Shown here: in pieces, positions 1 through 9,756 of the stretch | How the letters are laid out: every line of letters starts with the position of its first letter | Position numbering within the stretch: position 1 is the stretch's first letter | Assembly: GCA_947492105.1 (NCBI GenBank) | Contig: CANLMN010000024.1 | Span: 1-64,000, forward strand | DNA length: 64,000 nt | Reading direction: 5' to 3' | From: an uncultured Aquimarina sp. | GTDB taxonomy: Bacteria; Bacteroidota; Bacteroidia; Flavobacteriales; Flavobacteriaceae | Notes under the pieces: model-generated | Databases searched by the model: none | What the model was told of the DNA's origin: nothing | The model's input: the letters and a program-made list of their open reading frames with translations, nothing else | Position numbers and translations under genes: made by a program

Positions 1-613
1 AAAAGAAAAGTTACCAAAGCCAACTCAAATATCAATTTCTAACCAGAAATGCTGCCTGAGTTTTTCAGCAGACCCTATTTAGAGAAGAAGACAACGAAAA
101 AATACTCTTTAATAATTTTTACTAATGATACAATACAACAAAAAAAGCAGTTGCAAATTCTACAGATTTTGCGAACCAAAAGGAACATAAATCCGTAACA
201 TATTATTTTAAAATTGGACTCGTACAAAAATCAAACTATTATTTATTTTCGCGTTCTACAGCAAACAAAACAGGGTATCTGAAAAATCAAACACCCTATT
301 TTATCTTTTTATTTATATTATATTCTTTGTCGTCTTTCAAACAGAAGTAAACAATACCGTGCAACGGTCTTAATTAGCTATATAATATCGCATTTCGACT
401 TGTTATTTCCCATCTAAATGCCTTGTTCATCTATTGCATAGCCTAGGCTATGCAATAGAATCACAGTCTGCTTACATAAAAAACAACAGTGTTAGTAATA
501 CGAATTTACACACCTAAATTACATCAGTTTTGGCACTAGAACACTTCTGCAATAGGATATACTAAAACCTTATCTATTCCCTCTAGATCAGTGCCTCTGC
601 TAACTTTATTATT
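1..613. other. Intergenic region with repeat element C1
   Basis: No coding region is supported here. The sequence is very AT-rich. Its right half holds one copy of the interspersed element family C (about 372-521), listed separately. The first 370 bases show only a weak imperfect hairpin around 270-305 and no recognisable gene end. Confidence 0.6.
372..521. repeat. Interspersed palindromic element, family C copy 1
   Basis: The left end reads AATTAGCTATATAATATCG and the right end CGAATTTACACACCTAAATT, which are imperfect inverted repeats of each other. At the centre, 431-458 is a perfect 28-base palindrome with half-site CTATTGCATAGCCT. The right half holds the conserved strings ACATAAAAAACAACAGTG and AATACGAATTTA. 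The same order of blocks recurs at 52280-52441, and the central TAGCTAAGGCTATG-like core recurs in the elements at 25836 and 56902. No open reading frame lies inside. It is probably a non-autonomous mobile element or its relic. Confidence 0.75.
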
Positions 614-646
614 TTGTATATTGTTTACAAACCAATAAGAAGAAAA

Positions 647-1132
647 ATGAGCGACAAAAACTTGTCAAATATTGACCCATCAGATATTACAGGTGATATT
701 AATAAAATCTCAGGAAAAAGATACTATGCCAATCCTTTAGACGGTCTCATATATAAGTCCGAAAATGGATGGAAGCTTTATGACCACACCCCTCACCCCA
801 CTATTGACACAGGGATGGTTAAAGTAAGATTTGGAGTTTTACTTACATCTCAAAATGATATTTCAGCTTGTATTGATATAGAACAATTGGCAATGTTTAT
901 GAAAAAAATGGATCAAATAGTCCTATCTTCTTTTCTCGGAAGTTCTAAAAAAGGAGAACTTTTAATTCAAATTACATTAAGTGATTATAATACTCCAAAA
1001 GTAGATGTAGGAACAAAAGATGATGTAGATGAGCGCAAAATACCTTATTTACTAGATGCCCTTGAAAACCTAAAAGGTTATGTCACTAAAAAAGATAGTA
1101 TTACTTTTCAAATCCTATATGGGATAAATTAA
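647..1132 (+). CDS. Hypothetical protein, 161 aa
   Basis: I do not recognise this protein. The frame is open from a TTG at 614, but the ATG at 647 is preferred because it follows a purine-rich stretch (AATAAGAAGAAAA) and gives a start MSDKNLSNIDP typical of a soluble cytoplasmic protein. There is no signal peptide or membrane segment. The middle (KVRFGVLLTSQNDISACIDI) suggests a beta-rich fold and the end an alpha/beta mix. It stands alone, running toward the convergent yifB gene, whose stop lies only 3 bases beyond its own. Homologue searches would be needed for any function. That it is a real gene is likely from its length and codon use. Confidence 0.6.
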   Translation: MSDKNLSNIDPSDITGDINKISGKRYYANPLDGLIYKSENGWKLYDHTPHPTIDTGMVKVRFGVLLTSQNDISACIDIEQLAMFMKKMDQIVLSSFLGSSKKGELLIQITLSDYNTPKVDVGTKDDVDERKIPYLLDALENLKGYVTKKDSITFQILYGIN

Positions 1133-1135
1133 AAC

Positions 1136-2674
1136 CTATCCCAACCAACCATCCCTATCTAAGCTTCGGTACTGAATTGCTTCGGAAATATGATTTCCAG
1201 AAACTTTGTCTACCCCCTCAAGATCCGCAATTGTTCTTGCTACTTTAAGGATACGGTCGTAAGCTCTTGCAGAGAGATTAAGACGTTCCATAGCGGTTTT
1301 GAGAAGTGTTTTAGATGTTTCATCCATTTTGCAATATTCCCGGATTTGCTTGACCCCCATTTGTGCGTTGTAGTGTATATTTGGAAGTTTCTGAAAGCGA
1401 TCGGTTTGCTTTTCTCTTGCAGCAGTTACTCGTTCCCTAATCTTTACACTAGACTCTCCCTTACGTTCTTCACTCAACTTATCAAAAGGCACAGGTGTCA
1501 CTTCGATATGAATATCAATACGATCCAAAAGTGGTCCAGAAATTTTACTCAAATATCGTTGCATTTCTGCAGGTGAAGATGTCACTGGTGCATCTGGGTC
1601 ATTAAAATACCCTCCCGGACTAGGGTTCATACTCGCTACCAACATAAAACTACTTGGATAAGTAACTGTAAATTTTGCTCTTGAAATAGTAACCTCTCTA
1701 TCTTCTAAAGGCTGTCTCATTACCTCCAAAACTCCTCGTTTGAATTCGGGTAATTCATCCAAAAACAAAACACCATTATGTGACAACGAAATCTCGCCTG
1801 GCTGCGGATATGCGCCCCCTCCAACTAATGCGACATCGCTGATTGTATGATGTGGGCTTCGAAAAGGACGTTGTGACATGAGCCCTACATGTTCTTTGAC
1901 ACGACCAACTACACTATGAATTTTGGTTGTCTCTAGCGCTTCATGCAATGACATCGGTGGCAAGATACTAGGCAATCGTTTAGCTAACATCGTCTTTCCT
2001 GCTCCTGGAGGGCCTACCAAAATAATATTATGACCACCCGCAGCGGCAATTTCCATACACCGTTTGATACTCTCTTGCCCTTTTACATCTGCAAAATCAA
2101 ATTCTGGGAAGTCTAATTTTTTATAAAATTCTTCTCGGGTATTCACAATGGTTGGTTCCAAGACACCTTTGCCGTCAAAAAAGTTAATCACTTCTCGAAT
2201 ATTATCTACTCCAAAAACCTCTAAACCATCTACAATAGCCGCTTCTTTTGCATTTTGGTTAGGCAAAATAAATCCCTTGAAGCCATCCTCTAATGCCTTA
2301 ATTGCTATCGGTAATGCGCCACGAATCGGTTGTAAACTGCCATCCAAAGACAACTCCCCCATTATGAGATATTCATTTATATCCTCTCCCTTGATCTGTT
2401 TACTAGCTGCCAAGATCCCTACAGCTAATGTCAAGTCATATGCAGATCCTTCTTTTCGCAGATCTGCAGGAGCCATATTGATTGTTATCTTTTTTCCAGG
2501 GAGTTTATATCCCACATTTTTGAGTGCAGCAGCTATTCGAAAACTACTTTCTCTAATCGCATTATCTGGTAATCCAACCAAATGATACCCTATTCCGGTA
2601 TCAATATTTACTTCAATGGTAATCGTGGTAGCTTCTACACCAAAAACGGCGCTTCCGAAAACTTTTATAAGCAT
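1136..2674 (-). CDS. yifB: YifB/ComM-family Mg-chelatase-like AAA+ ATPase
   Basis: The 512-residue product has the full family layout. An N-terminal Lon-protease-like (ChlI) domain spans about residues 1-180 (typical VEVNIDTGIGYHLVGLPDNAIRES segment). An AAA+ module follows, with Walker A GPPGAGKTMLAK at about 220 and Walker B GVLFLDELPEF at about 305, then a C-terminal magnesium-chelatase lid domain with LSARAYDRILKVARTIADLE. Members of this family, such as ComM, are hexameric helicases that promote branch migration when foreign DNA is integrated by transformation. Whether this species is competent cannot be told from the window. Length is normal for the family and the gene is monocistronic. 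Confidence 0.93.
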   Translation of the reverse strand: MLIKVFGSAVFGVEATTITIEVNIDTGIGYHLVGLPDNAIRESSFRIAAALKNVGYKLPGKKITINMAPADLRKEGSAYDLTLAVGILAASKQIKGEDINEYLIMGELSLDGSLQPIRGALPIAIKALEDGFKGFILPNQNAKEAAIVDGLEVFGVDNIREVINFFDGKGVLEPTIVNTREEFYKKLDFPEFDFADVKGQESIKRCMEIAAAGGHNIILVGPPGAGKTMLAKRLPSILPPMSLHEALETTKIHSVVGRVKEHVGLMSQRPFRSPHHTISDVALVGGGAYPQPGEISLSHNGVLFLDELPEFKRGVLEVMRQPLEDREVTISRAKFTVTYPSSFMLVASMNPSPGGYFNDPDAPVTSSPAEMQRYLSKISGPLLDRIDIHIEVTPVPFDKLSEERKGESSVKIRERVTAAREKQTDRFQKLPNIHYNAQMGVKQIREYCKMDETSKTLLKTAMERLNLSARAYDRILKVARTIADLEGVDKVSGNHISEAIQYRSLDRDGWLG

Positions 2675-2856
2675 AAATATATTTTAAAATTAATTTACGC
2701 GAATAATGATCTTAACTGACTTACGTTTTTTATGGGATAGATTTTGACTACTTGGGGTAATCGATAACGAATATAAAAAATTACTATCGCTTTGCAACAG
2801 TCTTGTTAAGAAAAGTTAAAAAACCTATATATTTTCCAAAAAAAGCTCCACATGGA

Positions 2857-3873
2857 TCAGTGAACAACACTTTTTCGTTTCCAATCATTCTTTAGGTATT
2901 CTAACGCATCAGTTAAAGCCTTTTTAGAAGATTTGGGATTAAACCCTAATTCTTTTCTAGACTTTGTGATATCATAATCTTGTTTCAATCCATAAAACAT
3001 ATCCAAATAATGTCGTTGTAACAATGGCTCCTTTCCTGTTATCTTACTACCAAATTCCATGAGACCTGCAACCGAATACAACAAACATTTTGGTACTTTT
3101 TTAGGAGTTTTCAACTTTAATTCTGGATATAACTCAGCCGCTATTTTTACACTTTCTTGCAACGTCGTATGCTGCTCGTTTGACAAAATATAACGTTCTC
3201 CATCTTTGCCTCTTTGCATAGCACTGTGTGCTCCAAAAGCAACATCTTTGACATCTATCCAATTAAGTGTAATATTGGTATCGACAGGGATTTCTCCATT
3301 CAAAATTTGAAAAACTAATTTATTAGAATAACTAAGTTTAAAAGCTTGGCTACCAATCATTGCAGAAGGTAAAATCAAAACAGTTCTGATTCCATATCTT
3401 TTACCCAATTCAATAGCTAGTTTATCTGAGTCATTTTTGGAATTATAATACCAATTCCTCCGATCCTTATTATACCCATTATCTACATTTGCAGGCAGTT
3501 TCGTAAAATCCAAAGATGCTACTGAACTTACATAAACAATATTCTGAATCCCACACTCTTTTGCACTATCAAACACATTTTGAGTCCCTTTGACATTATT
3601 GTCATAAATTTCGACCTTAGGATTCTTTGCCCACAAATTAAAGTTTGCTCCCACTGCATAGAGGTTTGTTACTCCTTTGAATGCTTTTTTAAGAGACTCT
3701 ATATCCGTAATGTCCGCTTGTACCACTTCGCAATCTAATCCATCAAAAGGTGCTCGGTCATTTATATTTCTTACTGTTGCTCGTACTCTTACACCTTTAG
3801 AAAGTAACAATCTTACCAAATTATTACCCAGGTGCCCGTTTGCCCCTGTTACTAATGAAATTTCGTTGCTCAT
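2857..3873 (-). CDS. NAD(P)-dependent epimerase/reductase (extended SDR)
   Basis: This 338-residue protein is an extended short-chain dehydrogenase of the dihydroflavonol-4-reductase-like group. The nucleotide-binding motif TGANGHLGNNLVRLL is at residues 9-23, the conserved VSSVAS strand is near 116-121, and the catalytic tyrosine and lysine fall in WYYNSK near 142-147. The C-terminal third (ELGFNPKSSKKALTDALEYLK) matches the usual substrate-domain ending. The substrate is not predictable from sequence. It lies upstream of a Crp/Fnr regulator gene on the same strand with a 63-base gap, so co-transcription is possible but not shown. Confidence 0.88.
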   Translation of the reverse strand: MSNEISLVTGANGHLGNNLVRLLLSKGVRVRATVRNINDRAPFDGLDCEVVQADITDIESLKKAFKGVTNLYAVGANFNLWAKNPKVEIYDNNVKGTQNVFDSAKECGIQNIVYVSSVASLDFTKLPANVDNGYNKDRRNWYYNSKNDSDKLAIELGKRYGIRTVLILPSAMIGSQAFKLSYSNKLVFQILNGEIPVDTNITLNWIDVKDVAFGAHSAMQRGKDGERYILSNEQHTTLQESVKIAAELYPELKLKTPKKVPKCLLYSVAGLMEFGSKITGKEPLLQRHYLDMFYGLKQDYDITKSRKELGFNPKSSKKALTDALEYLKNDWKRKSVVH

Positions 3874-3936
3874 ATTTATATTTTTTAATTACTAGGCAAA
3901 TATGAATTCTATTTAATAATTAAAAAATAACATTTG

Positions 3937-4506
3937 TTAGGAAACAACTTGCTTGCGTATTCTACTCAAAGATTGTGGTTGTATTCCTAAAAAAGAAGCG
4001 ATATTCTCTACAGAAACACCTAAAGCCAATTTTGGATATCGATGAACAAATTTTACATACCGTTCTTTTGCCGTCAAAATCTGAAAATCTTTTACTCGTT
4101 CTAATTTACAATTCAAATGCTCATTGGTAATCATTTTGACCAAATCATTCCAAAAATCAGTAGTTTCTTGCAAAAACTCAAAGTCTGGTTTCGCTATTTT
4201 CAGTAATAGACAATCTGTAATAGTTTCGAAGTAATCCAAGGAGGTTGTTTCACTCATAAAACTATCCAAAGAAGTAAAAAACTCCTGTTCTCCGACTAGA
4301 TGTTGGATCACCAATTTTCCATCTATATTTTGATACCCTTTTACGATTCCGCTACTTAAAAAATAAACATACCGCTCTACTTCTCCTGCTTCTAAAAGTT
4401 TGGTTTGTGCAGGAACATTCTCTGACACAAAAGAACGCTTTATCAACCTCAAATCATCCTCTTTTAAAGAACATAATGCCTTTATATTTTTCAATAAATC
4501 TTCCAT
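3937..4506 (-). CDS. Crp/Fnr-family transcriptional regulator
   Basis: The 189-residue protein has an N-terminal cyclic-nucleotide-binding-like beta barrel (about residues 15-120, with YFLSSGIVKGYQ and the QEFFTS strand) and a short C-terminal winged helix with VSVENIASFLGIQPQSLSRIRK as the recognition region. It lacks an Fnr-type N-terminal cysteine cluster and the canonical cAMP-contact signature. It therefore belongs to the numerous Bacteroidota Crp-like regulators whose effector is unknown. Its ATG lies at 4504-4506. It could control the epimerase gene that follows it, which is inferred from order alone. Confidence 0.9.
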   Translation of the reverse strand: MEDLLKNIKALCSLKEDDLRLIKRSFVSENVPAQTKLLEAGEVERYVYFLSSGIVKGYQNIDGKLVIQHLVGEQEFFTSLDSFMSETTSLDYFETITDCLLLKIAKPDFEFLQETTDFWNDLVKMITNEHLNCKLERVKDFQILTAKERYVKFVHRYPKLALGVSVENIASFLGIQPQSLSRIRKQVVS

Positions 4507-5101
4507 TGTTTCTATATAATAACAGTTATCATCTGCATCACAAAATAGTCAAAATTATTCTATTTTTACTTCTCCAAAAAATCATGAAGTCACGTGTTTT
4601 TTTTTAGATGCTCCACAAAAACGCCTTTTTTTTTGCTCGATTTCATTCTTTTATTAGCTCATCATACTACCATGAAGTGCAAAAAAAACACTTCAATTGT
4701 TCCAGAAAAAAACTATCCTTACTTTTTGGATAAGCTCGAAGTCCAATGCGTATTAGACCAAAATAACATACAGCTCATGATTCGTGCTATTTGGGTATTG
4801 AATACTAAATTTATTTCATACCTATCTAATTAAATAAATTCATTTTAAAGACACTGCTACTTTTTATGTAAAAACACCCTATGATTACACTACATAATTC
4901 TAACTATAGCATAGAGAACCAAAGTTTTCAGATAAAAAACAACAAGTAGCCATGAGATATTGTATCCTCATATTGGTATCATACATCCCTCGAGGTACAA
5001 AATCAAAATCATTATAGACCGATTACTTTTGATATAGTTTTGTTAAGACCACATATCTACTCAAGGTTTATCATTAAATTAGAGTCAAAAATTTTGCAAA
5101 G
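4507..5101. other. Intergenic region, no supported gene
   Basis: This gap separates the divergent Crp/Fnr and M28 peptidase genes. It is AT-rich with several T and A runs (4599-4607, 4626-4634). A short open frame from the ATG at 4672 to 4833 (53 codons, MKCKKNTSIVPEKNYPYF...) exists, but it has no recognisable domain and is not preceded by a convincing promoter. I do not call it a gene. No member of the interspersed element families was seen. Confidence 0.5.
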
Positions 5102-6436
5102 ATGAAACACTCTCTTTTAGTCTCATTTCTATTGATTCATTTCTCTATAATTGCCCAGACCGACCAGCGTATTTATAATATTATTGATGCCGTATCTGCT
5201 GATAGAATCGCTACTGACATCAAAACACTAACTGATTTTGGCACTCGACATACTCTAAGTGACACCATTTCTAACACTAGAGGGATTGGAGCTGCTCGCC
5301 GTTGGATCAAAAAGGAGTTTGAAACCATCTCATCAAACTGTAATAAATGCCTCCATGTATCATATCAAAAAAATCTTGTAAAAAAGGGAGATAACAATCG
5401 CATCACCAAAGATGTTTGGGTAGTTAATGTTGTTGCAATCCAAAAAGGAAGCAAGTATCCCAATAATTACATCATCATGAGCGGCGATATAGACTCCAGA
5501 ATTAGCGATGCCAATAACTATACAGACGATGCTCCTGGTGCCAATGACAATGCCAGTGGTATGGCTGGTGTTCTCGAAGCCTCTAGAATATTATCTAAAT
5601 ATCAATTTGAATCAAGTATTATATATTTAGGACTATCTGGTGAAGAACAAGGGCTCTATGGCGGTAAGGGTTTTGCCAAACATGCTTCTGAATTAGAATG
5701 GAACATCTTGGGCGTTTTTAACAATGATATGATTGGCAACATCAAAGGTATAGATGGGGTTATCGACAATAGAACATTTCGAATTTTTTCGGAGCCCACG
5801 CCTCCTACAGAAACAGAAAAAGAACGTAAGTTGAGACGCTATTATGGCGGCGAAGTTGACGGGATTTCGCGACAATTAGCACGATACGTTCATAAAAATG
5901 TACAAACTTATATGCCCGAAATGCGTCCCATGCTGGTATATCGGCTAGATCGTTTTGGACGAGGTGGGCATCATCGCCCTTTTAACGACCTTGGCTTTGC
6001 CGGAATCAGAATTATGGAAGCCCATGAGAATTACACGCAACAACATCAAGACATCCGGACGGAGGATGGAATAGCTTATGGAGATATAATTGATCATGTT
6101 AACTTTGAGTACGCTGCCAAATTAACTGCCGTTAATGCTATTAATTTGGCTAGTCTAGCATGGGCACCACCAGCGCCTACTGAAGTAAAAATTGGGGGTA
6201 TCGTAGAACCATCTGTAAAACTACAATGGAAAAAATCTGACGATCAAGATACTTACGGCTATAAAATTTATTGGCGAGACACCACCTCTCCCACTTGGGA
6301 TTATAGTCGTTTTGTAGGAGATCTTACAGAATTTTCCCTCCAAGGCATCGTAATAGACAACTTCTACTTTGGCGTAGTTTCAATAAACAAAAATGGTTTT
6401 GAAAGTCTAGTGCAATTCCCGAGTAGTAGATTTTGA
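5102..6436 (+). CDS. Secreted M28-family metallopeptidase with fibronectin-like C-terminus
   Basis: The 444-residue product starts with a cleavable signal peptide (MKHSLLVSFLLIHFSIIAQ). The zinc aminopeptidase domain covers about residues 25-350. Visible metal and catalytic motifs are GANDNASG (D149), SGEEQGLYGG (E181-E182), FNNDMIGN and the late GGHHRPF histidine. The first ligand motif reads SGDIDSR, with Asp129 where most family members have His (G-H-x-D-S). Residues 360-444 (PPAPTEVKIGG...VKLQWKKSDD...) look like a fibronectin type III-like module. The enzyme is predicted to trim peptides outside the cytoplasmic membrane. No type IX sorting domain is seen, so export by Sec to the periplasm is likely. 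Confidence 0.87.
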   Translation: MKHSLLVSFLLIHFSIIAQTDQRIYNIIDAVSADRIATDIKTLTDFGTRHTLSDTISNTRGIGAARRWIKKEFETISSNCNKCLHVSYQKNLVKKGDNNRITKDVWVVNVVAIQKGSKYPNNYIIMSGDIDSRISDANNYTDDAPGANDNASGMAGVLEASRILSKYQFESSIIYLGLSGEEQGLYGGKGFAKHASELEWNILGVFNNDMIGNIKGIDGVIDNRTFRIFSEPTPPTETEKERKLRRYYGGEVDGISRQLARYVHKNVQTYMPEMRPMLVYRLDRFGRGGHHRPFNDLGFAGIRIMEAHENYTQQHQDIRTEDGIAYGDIIDHVNFEYAAKLTAVNAINLASLAWAPPAPTEVKIGGIVEPSVKLQWKKSDDQDTYGYKIYWRDTTSPTWDYSRFVGDLTEFSLQGIVIDNFYFGVVSINKNGFESLVQFPSSRF

Positions 6437-6540
6437 GAATTAACCATCTTTGTTCATATTCGACCTAACAAAAACAAATCCATCCAGTTAATCGCTTATT
6501 TATTTTAGAATAGCTACATTTATCGGATTAATTAACATAA

Positions 6541-7287
6541 ATGTTTTCGTTTTTACAATCAAAAAAAAACCTTATCTCTGTATTACAAGGTAGTATTGAT
6601 ATTCATAACCACTTATTGGCTGGTATTGATGATGGTGCAGAAACTCTTGCGGATACTCTTGCTCTTATAAGTGCCTACGATAGGAACAAAATATCACACA
6701 TTATTGCAACTCCACATATTATGTCGGGGAGCTATCCCAATACCCCGAACTCTATTAACAGTGCTCTAAAGGAGACTCAAAAACTACTTGCTGAGAATGG
6801 TCTGAATCATATAAAAATCACTGCAGCTGCAGAATATATGATCGATGATACTTTTGAGGATCTCATAGACCAAGGAACATCATTATTAACACTAAAGGAT
6901 AAATACATACTAGTAGAACTATCTTATTATAGCCCTCCTATAAATCTTCATGAGATTCTGTACAAATTAACAATTAATGGCTATATTCCTATTCTAGCAC
7001 ATCCAGAACGTTACACTTTTTTTCATCAAGATCATGAATCTTATATAAAGTTAAAAAAGTTAGGATGCCTATTCCAGGTAAATCTCCTATCACTCACGCC
7101 ATACTACGGTTCTGAAATCATGAAAACTGCTCAGTTATTACTAAAAAATGGTTTTATAGATTTCGTCGCTTCTGATATTCATAATAAAAATCAACTAAAA
7201 ACCATGGAAGATTGTACAATATCTCGTAGTACCTATTCCCTATTAAGACAATGTAGTCTCAAAGCGAAGGAACTTTTTGTTACATAA
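6541..7287 (+). CDS. CpsB/YwqE-type PHP tyrosine-protein phosphatase
   Basis: The 248-residue protein is a manganese-dependent PHP-superfamily phosphatase. The metal-binding motifs are IDIHNHLLAGIDDGA (residues 20-34), ATPHI (about 58-62), AAAEYM, LAHPERY and the terminal VASDIHN. Family members dephosphorylate the C-terminal tyrosine cluster of bacterial polysaccharide autokinases and so tune chain length and export. It converges on the Wzc-type kinase gene 45 bases away, which is its expected substrate. The gene starts at the ATG at 6541 with an AT-rich upstream region. Confidence 0.9.
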   Translation: MFSFLQSKKNLISVLQGSIDIHNHLLAGIDDGAETLADTLALISAYDRNKISHIIATPHIMSGSYPNTPNSINSALKETQKLLAENGLNHIKITAAAEYMIDDTFEDLIDQGTSLLTLKDKYILVELSYYSPPINLHEILYKLTINGYIPILAHPERYTFFHQDHESYIKLKKLGCLFQVNLLSLTPYYGSEIMKTAQLLLKNGFIDFVASDIHNKNQLKTMEDCTISRSTYSLLRQCSLKAKELFVT

Positions 7288-7316
7288 AAAACAACGTTTT
7301 GATTTTTTCGATTGAC

Positions 7317-7343
7317 TAAAAAAGCATCAAGATTACTTTGATG
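7317..7343 (-). terminator. Terminator overlapping the wzc stop codon
   Basis: Read on the minus strand, the last codons of the autokinase form a stem (CATCAAAG / CTTGATG, loop TAAT) followed at once by CTTTTTTAG. This is a rho-independent-like terminator whose stem contains the TAA stop. It would end the polysaccharide operon. Confidence 0.6.
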
Positions 7344-9741
7344 TCAAAAGATTCTTTATTCTACCAAAAACACCTTTTTTTACGTGTCCATAGGAATAAT
7401 CATATCTTTTAGTATACCCAAATTTTGAATGTTCTACGTTGTTCACAACAAAGGCTACATGTCTTAGTTTCCCATCCTTTAAGAGCTCTTTTGGATGCTT
7501 TATTGCTTTTTTCTCTGTATAATCTGCTCTAACGATATACAATGTCAAATCAGCATATTGACTAATCAACAAGGTATCCGTCACTAACATAGTTGGTGCT
7601 GTGTCTACTACAATATAATCATAGTCTGCTCGCAAATCATCTAATAAATCGGGTAATCGATCGGACATGAATAACTCTGCAGGATTTGGCGGTATCCTAC
7701 CTGAAAGAATCAAATCCAAATCTGCATTATTTTCTTTTACTTTGCGAATAATATCTTTTGCTTGCGTTTTGTGATCATATAAATATTCACACAGTCCTTT
7801 ATCCGTCTTTGAAAAATCCGTGTACCGTTGCAACTGCGGGTTACGAATATCTGCTCCTATTAAAAGTACTTTTCTGTTATTTGCAGCTAGAGTAACTGCC
7901 AAATTAAAAGCTACAAAAGTTTTTCCTTCTCCAAGAATACTAGATGTTGTATATATCACATTCGCTTTGTCGAGCCTACCTCTAGTTTTTATTAAATAAT
8001 TAAGATTTGTTCTCAAAATTCTGAAAGATTCTGCTAACACAGAACGATCATTTCGATTAATAATTTGTTTTGCTTTGAGATCAAATTTTGGTAATTCTCC
8101 TAGAATTGGAACATCGTTAATCATCCTTTCGACATCAGAACTATTATGAATCTTAGTATCCAATAAAATACTTAGATATATAATCCCAAAAGGTATCAAA
8201 CCGCCTAACAATAATGCTAGCATAAAAATCATTTTTCTATTAGGAGAAACAATTCCTGATGACGTATACGCTGGATCAATAATCTTGGCTACAGGTGCTG
8301 TAACCGTGAGTGATATTGACGTCTCCTCACGTTTTTGTAATAAGAAAATATACAATGCTTCTTTGATAGCACGTTGCCTTTCTATATCCAAAAACTCCTT
8401 TTCTTTTTGTGGTACAGTGGCAATATCAGAATTTACTCTACTCTGCTGACCATACAAATTATTTTTTTTAATTTTTAAAGAGACTCTAATATTCTCTAAA
8501 CTTGATTGTATGTTACTTTTGAGTTGTATTAATTGATCATTAATCGTTACGACAATTGGATTTTTGTCTGTGGCGCCTTTTAGTATCCTATTTCGTTCTA
8601 ATATAGACTGATTATACTTAGTAATTAATGTTTCTAAGCCTGCATCTTCTATACCCACATTATAAGGTAGTGGTTTCTCTGCTCCAGGATTCCTTTGTAA
8701 TACTGACAACATATTATTTGTAAGTGCCAATTGGGTAGACACTTCCGCTAACTGTTTCTGTACCAAGCTTTCGCTCTCAATAAACAATTGCGCTTCAGAG
8801 CTAATATCAGTAAGGTTATTAGCTATCTTGAAACTCTCTTTTGTTGTTTCTACTGAATCTAATTCTCGCGAAATAATAGTAAGTCTATCTGCAATAAAGT
8901 TTGCGGTATGCTCTGCAATAAGATTACGATCACCAATGGCATCTTTGTTATACTGTCCTATTAAATTATTAATAATATCTTGCGCCTTTTTCTTTAATGG
9001 ATGATATAAAGTCAATTGTACAACACTACTACTTTTGTTTTTTTGCTTAACCGTTACACTTCGTTGGAAACGACTAACTAGCGAAGGTCGTGGATACAAT
9101 CTTACGACAATTAACTCCGGATCTGGAATCGATACAATTTTCTTTGCTACATGTTCTGAGGCTGGCACTACCATGAATTCTCCAAAACCAAGATCTACAG
9201 CTTTGCCATACTCCATGATTTGTCCCTCTTTTCCTTCTCCTTTAAACAATTTGTATGTGGTAGGTGATATAGGGAGTACACTAAAAGTATGATAGCTATT
9301 AAAGTCTGGCACTCCTTTTTCTCCCAAAAAGTTTATTCTAACTGGAGTATCCTCATATTTTTCTGTAGTAATAACTTTACCTACACTATAATACTCTAGA
9401 TTAAGACCTAATTCTTTTACAACTTTCGCCATAAGCCTTCTTGACTTCAGGACTTCTAATTCGTTGTCTATATTATTAATAGCAAAACCAGAATAAATTC
9501 CTAATCCTTCTAATGCAGAAGATTCTGACAATGCCCCTCCTTTTTGATCATCCTGAACGTGAATTGTTGCTTGTGTTGAAAAAACAGGAATACTGTAACG
9601 TAAATATAAAAAAGCAGCTGTAATTGTTATAAAAATAGAGAGAACAAACCACTTCCAGTGAACTGTATATTTTGCAATCTGTTCTTTTATACTTAAATCA
9701 TCATTCTGAGGTGATGCCTGGGATGCGATAGTATCTTCCAT
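7333..9741 (-). CDS. wzc: Wzc-type polysaccharide co-polymerase / tyrosine autokinase
   Basis: The 802-residue protein has a cytoplasmic N-terminus and a first membrane helix near residues 33-52. A large periplasmic Wzz region with long coiled coils follows (about 60-490, including the pre-helix GNVR-like part), then a second helix (MIFMLALLLGGLIPFGIIYLSILL, about 505-530). The cytoplasmic BY-kinase domain carries Walker A GEGKT (about 604), Walker A' LLIGADIRNP and Walker B YIVVDTAP. The C-terminus is tyrosine-rich (FGYTKRYDYSYGH), the usual autophosphorylation cluster. It controls polymer length and export together with the Wza-type gene 15 bases upstream, and is the likely substrate of the phosphatase encoded opposite. 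Confidence 0.93.
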   Translation of the reverse strand: MEDTIASQASPQNDDLSIKEQIAKYTVHWKWFVLSIFITITAAFLYLRYSIPVFSTQATIHVQDDQKGGALSESSALEGLGIYSGFAINNIDNELEVLKSRRLMAKVVKELGLNLEYYSVGKVITTEKYEDTPVRINFLGEKGVPDFNSYHTFSVLPISPTTYKLFKGEGKEGQIMEYGKAVDLGFGEFMVVPASEHVAKKIVSIPDPELIVVRLYPRPSLVSRFQRSVTVKQKNKSSSVVQLTLYHPLKKKAQDIINNLIGQYNKDAIGDRNLIAEHTANFIADRLTIISRELDSVETTKESFKIANNLTDISSEAQLFIESESLVQKQLAEVSTQLALTNNMLSVLQRNPGAEKPLPYNVGIEDAGLETLITKYNQSILERNRILKGATDKNPIVVTINDQLIQLKSNIQSSLENIRVSLKIKKNNLYGQQSRVNSDIATVPQKEKEFLDIERQRAIKEALYIFLLQKREETSISLTVTAPVAKIIDPAYTSSGIVSPNRKMIFMLALLLGGLIPFGIIYLSILLDTKIHNSSDVERMINDVPILGELPKFDLKAKQIINRNDRSVLAESFRILRTNLNYLIKTRGRLDKANVIYTTSSILGEGKTFVAFNLAVTLAANNRKVLLIGADIRNPQLQRYTDFSKTDKGLCEYLYDHKTQAKDIIRKVKENNADLDLILSGRIPPNPAELFMSDRLPDLLDDLRADYDYIVVDTAPTMLVTDTLLISQYADLTLYIVRADYTEKKAIKHPKELLKDGKLRHVAFVVNNVEHSKFGYTKRYDYSYGHVKKGVFGRIKNLLTSK

Positions 9742-9756
9742 GATGTCCTCTAAAAT

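Noticed and set aside
4594-4833. Possible small gene between the Crp/Fnr and M28 genes
   Set aside because: The first part is encoded by T-runs. The remaining 53 codons lack a domain, promoter or conserved context that I can see.
9035-9292. Open frame of 85 codons opposite to the wzc gene
   Set aside because: It lies wholly within the well-supported autokinase gene on the other strand, has no domain and no start context.
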